Shown piece by piece: positions 35,301-43,648 of a stretch of DNA of 64,000 bases. Numbering within the stretch: position 1 is the stretch's first letter; each line of letters starts with the position of its first letter. The stretch spans positions 7,841,501-7,905,500 of the forward strand of contig NC_061135.1 of assembly GCF_905220365.1 (NCBI RefSeq). The letters run 5' to 3'. The position numbers and the translations under genes are program-made. Under the pieces are notes generated by a model. It saw nothing but the letters and a program-made list of their open reading frames with translations. It ran no database searches and was not told the DNA's origin. The DNA comes from Vanessa cardui. Taxonomy: Eukaryota; Arthropoda; Insecta; Lepidoptera; Nymphalidae.

Positions 35301-35625
35301 ATGCCATTGAAGAAACAAAAGATCGGAACATCAACAATATATGCGCAGCGTCATCCAAAAGAGCTACGGAAACAACATACCAACAAGAAATACGTTTAGA
35401 AACAGATAGAATTTGAATTTCTATTTTGAGAGTTGCCAAAACAGTTAGTCAACGTAATGATCAAGTTTCAGATCTTCGAACAAGCATCTTCATCAAGAGA
35501 TACTGAAAAACCTGACGAGCGACTGGATAACCACCACAACTGGTTGAACCATCAGAACCTCTTCTTATCTACGTTACGGGAACTACTGAGGAGTCTGAAT
35601 ATTTCCTTAACCTTTAAATACTGAT
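35301..35625 (+). pseudogene. Helitron Rep/helicase protein, N-terminal remnant
   Basis: From ATG at 35301 the frame reads MPLKKQKIGTSTIYAQRHPK and stops after about 32 codons. In another frame QRNDQVSDLRTSIF appears near 35450-35495. Both resemble the N-terminal segment of lepidopteran Helitron proteins, which is rich in Arg, Gln and Thr and precedes the Rep domain. Stops and frameshifts make it nonfunctional. A 63-codon frame from 35433 is a chance frame across the remnant. The match is from memory. Confidence 0.45.
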
Positions 35626-35629
35626 GTGG

Positions 35630-36500
35630 TTTAGTCAGATCATAAATGATGACGTGACGTTTATCAGACGGTTATTTAAAAAAAGGGTAATGGGTTCTTA
35701 ATATTTACTAAAATTCACATGATTTAATTGCAATAGTACCGTTTATTATTCATTTACTAAGAAAAAATTAAAAACAGCAAAATTTTCGTATGAGATTAAC
35801 ATTTATTAGGTACTAATCATAAAGCTAATATTTCGCTCTTTTTAAGAAAGGTTTCATTTCTTCACGATCGGTTGGTTTTAGTTCAACTTTATTGGGATTT
35901 TTATAATTTGTGCAGATCTGTAAAAGTTTTTGATTTAACTGTTGTGTTAATCATCGTCGTGTCAAATAGTTCAAGTCATAAAGATTCTGAGATTTTGGGT
36001 TGACGTCGAGGGTTTTCAACAATATTGAGACTTCGATCGACTCATAGATAATACATATATGCTGTAATCTGGCTCGACTGATCAATCATTGCGTTGGATC
36101 CAGAAGCTACAGAGAAGGGCGCGGAGGTAACTTTAAAGGCGCCGAAATAAAGCTCATATATGTTTAGTCAGCGTCTGTGAGACACCCACGTCAGTACTTA
36201 AAGGTTAAGCATATTAGAAATTACAATTCTTGTTTTGAAATGACATAATTTGGAGCAACAAATATTGTACAATTCAATAATTTTGCGTCTACGTTTAAAG
36301 TGTATCATATGATTGGTTCAATTCTTCCAGTATCTAAATAAAATTTCCCGTTTCTGGACATTTATTCCATTAACAACGTAAAAAAACGTTGATCTTTAAT
36401 GCATGTTCATTACCACAACTAATCGAGAAATCATCGCTAAATTTAGGATTATGCTTTATGAAAATAAATGTTTAGTTAAACATTTTAAAACTGCTCTAGA
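35630..36500. other. AT-rich sequence between Helitron remnants
   Basis: 36080-36200 is GC-richer and may be further decayed element sequence. No domain is recognised. Confidence 0.4.
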
Positions 36501-36504
36501 AGGT

Positions 36505-36715
36505 GAAACAACAAATGATTCAAAGTCATTATCAATGCAGATAGAACGCCATTGAGTGCAGAGCATTTTAATGCTGCCGTAGCTCCTGAGGTCACAGCTG
36601 TAGTTGTCGGTACAGAAATTACAAAACGAGGTATTGTTATCATTAAGCGACAGAAAACAATCAAGGTGTCGCTGAAACACATCAATCGTATGACAATTAT
36701 TACGATTATCCTATT
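36505..36715 (+). pseudogene. Helitron Rep region remnant
   Basis: In one plus frame from about 36515 the sequence reads VIINADRTPLSAEHFNAAVA, then PEVTAVVVGTEITKRGIVII. I compare this with the family pattern ADxTP...EHxRxFNAPTVxEVAxVxVG found upstream of the Rep catalytic region in Helitron proteins. The frame continues for about 65 codons to a TAG near 36717, and the preceding bases 'ttttaaaactgctctagaag' fit the FKTAL motif just upstream. The long minus-strand frames here (36456-36823) are shadows. The piece lies about 0.9 kb from the N-terminal remnant in the same orientation, consistent with one decayed element. Confidence 0.55.
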
Positions 36716-36859
36716 ATAGATGGATATCATCTCCGACTGTAGCAAAATATTCTCACGACAGGCTCTGTGACATCGAAGAGTTAGTTGTATGGATTTTTTG
36801 CGTATCGTATATATAAAAATCACCGGCGAAAAAATCTTCTATTTCCACAGAAGGTTGTA

Positions 36860-37750
36860 CGAGGCAGAAAATATCTTAAAAATCGCGCTGTTGTAGATTT
36901 TTGGACATCTAGGTGATGCGGATGAAAATCATGTTTATTATTATAAGTCTTTATTATGTATTCAATATAAGTCTTTTATTTATTTTTTGACGAATTTTGC
37001 ATCTCCATTTAATAGACTTATTATGATAAAAAAATGCATATATGTAAATATAAGCTGTACAAGTTTGAATGTATGTTATGAAGGCTTAAAATTAGTTGCC
37101 CTATAAAAGTGTATTTCAACAGGCCTCACTTATGGCAATCGGTCAAGCAAATCTGATAACATCAACCCGGAGGTCAGAGGGAACTGAGTGATTCACGCGA
37201 TTAGTCAATTTTCGGGCCGACACGAAGTAAAGCCGTAGTTTTTTATAATAAAATATGACGACATGTCACGCTGGGGAACAGGCGATAACATTACAAATTA
37301 ACTTGATATTTCCTTGGATTAATACAACTGATTGTTTTTTAAATGAAACATAGTTAATTTATTCAATTTATCGACGTGGAAATGCAGATAATCTCGCGAT
37401 GCCTTGCAACTTACCTCCGCAAAGAGAAAGGAGAGGTTGATTATGCAAGACAATCAACAAGGCCTTTGTTGTTCATGAGACTTAAGATAATGTAACTAGT
37501 GCCTGGAATTACACGCTGCAAATGCATAGATGGGTTTCACTCTAATAACCTATTAAGTGACAGTTATTTGTAAGACAAAGAGTACATACATAGATTATAA
37601 ATGATTGTAAGTTCTATTTCATGTTCATTGGTTTAAATTATTTTTCCGTCTTGGTGGATAGGTGCACTTTTCATGCTAACTTAGTCAAAATTTTTATTTG
37701 GTTTCTTTAAAGCGTTATATAAATTAATTAAGGAAACAAAACAGCTTTTT
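36860..37750. other. AT-rich DNA, no gene recognised
   Basis: 37130-37230 and 37370-37450 are slightly GC-richer but unrecognised. Confidence 0.45.
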
Positions 37751-37754
37751 TATG

Positions 37755-37975
37755 CTGTACCTTGGTGAATGAGCATATTGTAAACGGTCCACATCGCCAA
37801 CGCGCCACCAACCTTGGGAACTAAGATGGTATGTCCCTTATGCTTGTTACACTGGCTCATACACCCTTCAAACCGGAATACAATAATATTAAGTACTGTT
37901 GTTTGGCGTAGAATATCTGATCAGTGGGTGTTTGTTACCTGTACAGTCTGGCACAACGCCCTACCACCGAGTAAA
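37755..37975 (-). repeat. lepidopteran interspersed repeat, minus copy
   Basis: 'ccacatcgccaacgcgccac', 'caaccttgggaactaagatg', 'gttacactggctcatacacc', 'ttcaaaccggaatacaataa' and 'gcacaacgccctaccaccga' give the family in reverse complement over almost its whole length. Confidence 0.75.
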
Positions 37976-37979
37976 GTAC

Positions 37980-38835
37980 AAACTAAGTAGGTATATTCTG
38001 TTTTGTTTATGGATGTAATATTTTTTGTTAATCTATAAGATAAAAAAAAGTAAAACATTTAGTTTTGTTGTTTGTTGTTCAATTGAATTTTTATGACGTC
38101 ATTCAAATTTTATACACAGATGCGTAGTTTGGAAGCAATAACGTAAAATCGCGCCTTTTCCTTTCATTGACGGTCCTTTGGTAACATCAATAAGGGAAAT
38201 CCTATTATCGAATTGGCAAAGCCGTCCTTCCTTTTATCCGCTTTGTGTCAATGTGTCAAAACTACTGCTGAAAAGAATAAAGAAGGCAATTCTGTTAACA
38301 TAGATTTTACAGTCCCAGAATCGTGAAAGAGAAGGAATTGTTGCCTTTGTCAGTTTAACCTTACAGATTTGTATTTGTGTATTTTAAAAATGGAACAGTT
38401 TTTCTGAAAAAATTTTAATTACGATCCTATTTATAACTTTTACTAGAAGTCATTTGCTTCATTAAGAAGGAATTATAAAAATCATGTAATTTTTCCCCAT
38501 ACATAAGTCAGCATCGTTACTAATTAGCAATTAAAGAGGAAAAGCATTAAAAAGCTACCTTTAAAAACGCAGTAGGCAGAGATACATAGCGACTAAACTT
38601 TATCATATTTTTGGATATAGATAGAAAGTAATATTTTACAATGTGCAAATATCAAAATTTTATCAATGTATACTAGAATACATGACGATTTTGTTCGAAT
38701 ATCTTGTAACCAAAGATTTGAGCCATTTTTGCTCTTGGAAATTTGTGAAAAAAAAAATCTTAATTTAAATGTTCCCATTAATAGGAATATAAAGATAGAA
38801 TTGTTAATAATTGGCAGATATAGTTATATTCAACT
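37980..38835. other. AT-rich DNA, no gene recognised
   Basis: Two overlapping short frames near 38600-38850 on opposite strands are not credible genes. The plus sequence before 38842 may hold further decayed LINE sequence. Confidence 0.4.
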
Positions 38836-38841
38836 CGAAGC

Positions 38842-39180
38842 ATTGAAGAATTGAAGATTGCTCAACGTGATATGAAGCAAGTTACCCTCAAAGTAACTTT
38901 GAATGATACTATCAGAAAATATGGACGAAGATAAGGATTAACAGGAGTTAATAACATTGTTTGCAAAATTAGTAGTCTCTATATATTATGGTCACGTATA
39001 TCGAATTCTGATGGCTGATGGAGTAGATGACTCCAAGATTGGAGGCCACGGATGAGAATAATGCACTCGCTATCCAGGTGGGGCGATGACCTGCAGAACA
39101 TAAGGGGATATGAATGATTGTGAAAATTTGGTCAAGCGGTTATGTCCAGCATGGACTGCTAGTGAAGATATTTGTACAAT
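38842..39180 (+). pseudogene. RTE-like LINE, C-terminal remnant of the ORF2 protein
   Basis: The plus frame reads IEELKIAQRDMKQV and TLKVTLNDTIRKYGRR, then after stops and frame changes SRWGDDLQNIRGYE and QAVMSSMDC. The order and content match the extreme C-terminus of RTE-clade endonuclease/reverse transcriptase proteins: an 'xxAQRxMERxMLGVxLxDxIRN' block, then 'RWxDDIxxxAG', then 'EAYxxQWT'. Several stops show it is dead. The reverse transcriptase core upstream is gone or too decayed to see. Confidence 0.6.
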
Positions 39181-39189
39181 ATACTTTTA

Positions 39190-39520
39190 TGTAAATACAC
39201 GTTGCATATGTAAATGTCCTACCAGCCTATAAACATGTTATCGTTACGTGTAATGACATAACCGCCATCCCACCGGCACCTATATTCAAATGCTTTTAAT
39301 ATGCAGTATCGTAAAAACTAGGTATCCATAATACCTCCTGTCTATTCGCCTAACACATGTATCCTGTCGATTAAATCCCACTTTGACATTGTTAGCGATT
39401 GTAAAATAATGAAATGGGAATACAAATAGCTTGTTAGAGCTTTAGTTAGTGTTGCAATATATCATTGTATTTTTAACAATAGAAACAGATTGTTCAATTA
39501 CCATCAAATATATTTTAAGG
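39190..39520. other. AT-rich DNA, no feature
   Basis: Nothing supported. Confidence 0.5.
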
Positions 39521-39524
39521 AATC

Positions 39525-39572
39525 AAAAATCAAACGATGTCTTAGTTATTACTAAGACATCGTTTGATTTTT
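39525..39572. other. perfect 22-bp inverted repeat (hairpin)
   Basis: Arms 39525-39546 and 39551-39572 are exact reverse complements around a 4-base loop TATT. A transcript from either strand would form a strong stem. A second hairpin with 16-bp arms (one mismatch) lies 28 bases on at 39601-39641. No gene is adjacent. Confidence 0.9.
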
Positions 39573-39600
39573 CACGTCGTAAAAAAGACAAGATGTCGTC

Positions 39601-39641
39601 ACTTCGTTAGTTCATAATTTCCAAATATGAATTAACGAAGT
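39601..39641. other. 16-bp inverted repeat (hairpin)
   Basis: Arms 39601-39616 and 39626-39641 pair except for one position, with a 9-base loop. Confidence 0.85.
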
Positions 39642-39644
39642 GAA

Positions 39645-40729
39645 AATTGAAAAATAAAGCTATTATTGTTCAAAACTACCAAAAAACTGGCGGTCCAGTT
39701 GCCGCCTTGGAATGAATTTGAGAAACTGTTTCCTACCATTCATATATCAGGTACCTAAAGCAGAATATCACTGGCTGATCGATCCTGATGAAATCGTAGT
39801 ATTAGTTGCTAAGCAGATAGTTCTCCGCTAGGTACCGCAGGAGCTGGCTGTTATTATGGATTCCATGGTCATCCAGAGTCAATTTAGACAGCTCAAAAAT
39901 CATGCTTTTAGGATCGGTCCTCTGGGATACTACATATCCAACGAAACGTGGCAGCGTAGAAGAACGTCAATCGATTTTTTAAAGGTATACCGCTAGAAAA
40001 AAAAAAAAATATATATATATACATATATTTTCTTATTTAATACTAAGACGGACAAGAGTTCAGCAGATATCAAATTGACACTAACATTTGTAGACATTGA
40101 TACTAAGCAATATCAACTTCTTCAAAAGCTAGACGAGAATGTTTTTTTCTTTTATTTTGTTTTCGAATTGAAACTGGTTAAACGCAAATTTTCTCAGCAA
40201 CCAGATGAGATGCATAATCAAGTTTCAATACGAAAAAAAGTAACTGACCTACAATAATTTTTTACGACGTTGCTAAATCTTACTCTATTATACCGTCAAC
40301 GTCAAACTATGCGTAATTACACTAGCCCTTCAAACTGGTACGAAGCTGTTTAGCAGTTTAATAATTTACAAGATGGAGATCCGTACTCAGGCGGTCGCAC
40401 CCAAAGCCCTTTTGATACAATTGAAATATCTAAGTCCTTAAGAACAATAGGTAACAAAATGTAAGTATACAACGTGATCATGAAACAATAAGTAAATACA
40501 ATTTTATATAGCCAGAAGAATAATTGTATTTACTTTGAAACGATGCCCGGAGACAACTTAGCAGCTAATTAGTTTTTGCACAAAACCCGGCTTCGGACTG
40601 CGATTCAATTTCTTAAGAGAAATGAGAAAGCTTAATCAATATTATCTTAACAGAATGTGCCATAAGATTTTTATATCTTTTGAACTAATTGCACTCGAAT
40701 CAAAGATAAAGAATAGCGACTAAATAAAT
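39645..40729. other. GC-variable sequence, possibly decayed element
   Basis: 39700-39970 and 40260-40440 are less AT-rich and have codon-like runs, for example on the plus strand at 40075-40257 a 60-codon frame starting MTLTFVDIDTKQYQLLQ. I do not recognise a family. The pattern (broken frames, no introns, near other TE relics) suggests an old transposon but is not proof. Confidence 0.25.
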
Positions 40730-40734
40730 ATACT

Positions 40735-41022
40735 ATTAGCAATCAGAAGCGGTTTAAATTTAAAAAAAAAAATACAATTTATTACCTAAAAATAAAATTT
40801 ACAATTACAACATAAATTTAAATTATTTGAAAAGAAATGAAACAAATTCCTTAAAAATTAAGAGAAATAACAATCGAAAAACAATGTAACAAAACGTAAA
40901 TTACGACACCCGTCTATACCGCCCGACAGATGCAAACCGAATAGGAGGAGGCGTTGGTATTCAGCTGCTTATATAACAGTCGTCACCGTAATTCCACCAT
41001 TGACTTAAGGGAATCTCCAACA
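40735..41022 (-). repeat. 3' LTR
   Basis: 288 bp. It matches the 5' LTR with about four substitutions (two at the A/T run near 40761, one in 'acaa[t/a]gtaac', one in 'cgtc[t/c]atacc') and one G insertion near 41010. A poly(A) signal AATAAA on the minus strand lies at 40778-40783. Host side: ATACT at 40730-40734. Confidence 0.95.
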
Positions 41023-41036
41023 CGGCCTTTCCTGAC
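41023..41036 (-). other. polypurine tract
   Basis: Minus strand GTCAGGAAAGGCCG directly abuts the start of the 3' LTR (TGTTGG). This is where plus-strand DNA synthesis would be primed. The tract is short and not purely purine. Confidence 0.55.
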
Positions 41037-41671
41037 ATTCTGACGTCCTCGTCAGATAGTCTAAACCGATCGCCAGGCTTCAATTCAAGTTAGGCATGTC
41101 AAGTCCTCGGGAAGATTCTGGTTCCAGGTGATCTGGTCTTGATGAGGGCCCTTGTCAGTGTTCCAGTGCAGATGACTCTGGCTGAGATTGCTGGTTTTCA
41201 ACCAAACTATCATCGTCATCATCGTCATTGTCTGTAGTCAAATTTAAACCATTATTAAATAGCAAGGGCACTAGCCCATGATATCCATATGGCGGTTAAT
41301 TCGTATTAGTGTTAGAATAAACAATTAGTTATAGAGTTTGAACGTCGGTGCTTAGTAGCTTAGCTAGTTTTCTTTACTTGTAATTTAGAAACAGCTCCAG
41401 CTCTCGTAAACACTAACGTTCAGACAACTTAGGTACTAAAGTGATTAAAAATAACTGTAACTAGCATGCTTAATAAAGAACACTGTGAGCACACTCCTCA
41501 CAGCGACTGATCGGTTTGCAAAGCCGACCAGCTTCCAGAGGTCATGGGTACACCCAATGGGTGCACCACACTGACAGAAGGCCAAACAGTATTACTATTC
41601 CCACGAATAGTAAACATAACCACTGAGTCTGAAAGGCCACATTGCCCCAGAAGAATATCTCTTCGAAGGTA
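41037..41671 (-). other. retrotransposon 3' untranslated region
   Basis: About 635 bp between the integrase stop and the polypurine tract, without a credible frame on the element's strand. Includes a short ATC/CAT-type simple repeat near 41210-41230. No envelope-like gene. Confidence 0.7.
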
Positions 41672-43648
41672 TTACAAAAGTTGGTCAACGGCACCAGCAC
41701 ACTTACCCTCGAAGAAACCAGCACACGACTCGGGTGTCCACTTGCCACCCCAAGGCACCATATACTGCGCAGCAGCAAAGGTTGTTTCGCCATAGGAACC
41801 GGCCACTAGACGTAACTCGTAGCGTCCATGAGGCAAAACACGAACTACTCGATAGGGCCCGCGCATGCCATGATCAAGCTTCCCCGTAGACTGGGTATAC
41901 TTGATTACAAAGACCAGGTCGCCTTCCTGAAACACACGAGGGGGACACCTGTCCCGGTTAACTTGAGCGTCCATTGCCGCTTGGTTTCTGTCTAGCCGTT
42001 CGGCCGTCCTTTGTCTGACGAGCTCCCTCCTCGATTCACGATTTTCTGAGGAAGGGCCCAGTGCGACATCTCGCACAAGGACTCGAATTGCTGGTGTCGC
42101 ATTCTCATGGCCAACTAAGAGGTTCAGAGCCGAAGTTTGTGTGGTCTTTTGTTGTGTCAAATTAAGAATTAGCTGAAGACGCCACAGCTCCTCAGCCCAT
42201 TCAGCTTTTTTGTAAGCTACTTCGATCCTCAACATATTCAAGACAGTGCGAACATACCGTTCCACCTGTCCATTGGAACGGTGCATCTCGGGTGTTATGT
42301 GGTGAAGTGAAATGCCTAGAGATTGCGCCCACGACTTAAAGCTTGCGGATTCGAACATTCGGCCTCTATCGGATATAATCAGACGAGGGGTACCGAATAA
42401 TGAAATAACATTTTGACAGACTTGTTTAAGTGCCTCTAAGTCTTGGGAGCGGATAGGTGTAAGTAAGCAATATTTACTGAATGCATCAATTACTAGCATC
42501 ACATGTTTGAAACCCTTAGATATAGGCAGAGGGCCTAGTGCATCAATATGAAGGGTGTCGAATGGGATATTAGGTTTAGGCCAAGAAGAAATAGGTTGAA
42601 GTGGCGCACGAGGGACCCGTTTATACGCCAAGCAAGTTACACAATGACGTATATACTTCTTAACGAATGCCCTAAGGCCGGGAAACCAGAAATGTCTCAA
42701 TATTAATTCTAAAGTTTTATCGACACCTATATGACTATGTTCAACATGGAACACACGCAAGAGACTCAGGCGTTGTCCCTTCGGTATATAGCAGAGAAGT
42801 CGAGTCTCCTCTCCGACCCGACTGTACCGATAATAAAGCACCTCATTTCGTACTAAATATCGGGAAACGTCTAAGTCTCCTCGTTCTAACGCCTGAATCA
42901 TGTTACGTATTTCATCGTCCCCGGCTTGAGCGATCTGAGCCCAGTTACGTGGTCTGTCAACGTTATTTACGGGGTTACGGCTTAGATAATCAGCATGTGG
43001 CAACATGATGCCCTTTCTATAGGAAATCGTAAAATTAAAATCCTGAAGAAAGATCCACCATCTCGCCACACGCGGGACTAGGTCTTTTTTATTCTGAGTT
43101 GCTTTTAAAGCATTACAATCGGTAACTACAGTAAAATGAGATCCTATTAAATAATGTTTAAAATGTTTTAGAGCCTTTACCACAGCCAGGGTCTCGAGCT
43201 CATACGAATGGTACTTTGGCTCTGCACCCTTGGTAGCCTGGCTGTAGTAAGCGACCACGCGTTTAGTACCATCCTTGCACACCTGTAGCAGAACGGCACC
43301 ATAGCCCAAGCTACTGGCATCAGTGTGCACTTCAGTTGCCAAGCTCGGATCAAATATGGCTAACACGGGTGCACTAGTCAAACAAGCAATAATTTCTTGT
43401 CTGACTTGCTCTTGCTCTGATCCCCAGGAAAACGAAACATCCTTACGAGTCAAACGTGTTATGCAGGCCATTCTATTTGAGTAATTGGGGATATATTTGC
43501 GAAAGTAGCCCGCCAATCCTAAAAATTGACGGACCTGTTTTACGCTTTGTGGAGGGCCAGAGTTCACAAGGGCCTTGATTTTACTAGTTGAGGGTCGCAC
43601 TTCCCCGTTAGATATAACGCGCCCCAAATACTCTATTTCGGTACACAA
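41672..43648 (-). CDS. reverse transcriptase C-terminus, RNase H and integrase (3' part of broken pol)
   Basis: It has no ATG of its own. The frame opens near 43648, at a TTG codon, with CTEIEYLGRVI, which is the reverse transcriptase region just after the YIDD-containing palm. Then come RNase H (HTDASS near residue 108, YELETLAV, TDCNALK, ADYLSRN), the integrase zinc-binding HHCC segment (from about 303, ending HCVTC), the integrase core with D (HIDALG, about 368), D (ISDRGR, about 428) and E (GQVERY, about 463) spaced D-35-E, and the GPY/F-type C-terminal motif RGPYRV near 597. It stops at 41672. All catalytic residues of RNase H and integrase are visible. Separation from the upstream frame is explained by a small deletion that also removed several conserved residues at the junction, so programmed frameshifting is unlikely. 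Confidence 0.95.
   Translation of the reverse strand: MCTEIEYLGRVISNGEVRPSTSKIKALVNSGPPQSVKQVRQFLGLAGYFRKYIPNYSNRMACITRLTRKDVSFSWGSEQEQVRQEIIACLTSAPVLAIFDPSLATEVHTDASSLGYGAVLLQVCKDGTKRVVAYYSQATKGAEPKYHSYELETLAVVKALKHFKHYLIGSHFTVVTDCNALKATQNKKDLVPRVARWWIFLQDFNFTISYRKGIMLPHADYLSRNPVNNVDRPRNWAQIAQAGDDEIRNMIQALERGDLDVSRYLVRNEVLYYRYSRVGEETRLLCYIPKGQRLSLLRVFHVEHSHIGVDKTLELILRHFWFPGLRAFVKKYIRHCVTCLAYKRVPRAPLQPISSWPKPNIPFDTLHIDALGPLPISKGFKHVMLVIDAFSKYCLLTPIRSQDLEALKQVCQNVISLFGTPRLIISDRGRMFESASFKSWAQSLGISLHHITPEMHRSNGQVERYVRTVLNMLRIEVAYKKAEWAEELWRLQLILNLTQQKTTQTSALNLLVGHENATPAIRVLVRDVALGPSSENRESRRELVRQRTAERLDRNQAAMDAQVNRDRCPPRVFQEGDLVFVIKYTQSTGKLDHGMRGPYRVVRVLPHGRYELRLVAGSYGETTFAAAQYMVPWGGKWTPESCAGFFEGKCAGAVDQLL

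Noticed and set aside
36456..36823. 112- and 74-codon minus-strand frames
   Set aside because: Antisense of the Helitron Rep remnant. The plus strand carries the recognisable motif order.
41037..41671. Envelope gene in the retrotransposon
   Set aside because: The space after integrase is only about 650 bp and lacks a frame with a signal peptide or membrane segment.
41542..41795. Two 83-codon frames on opposite strands at the end of integrase
   Set aside because: One overlaps the integrase C-terminus in another frame and the other is its antisense; neither shows domain similarity.
43608..43648. Programmed ribosomal frameshift between gag-pol parts
   Set aside because: The frame change is inside reverse transcriptase and conserved residues are missing, so a deletion explains it better.
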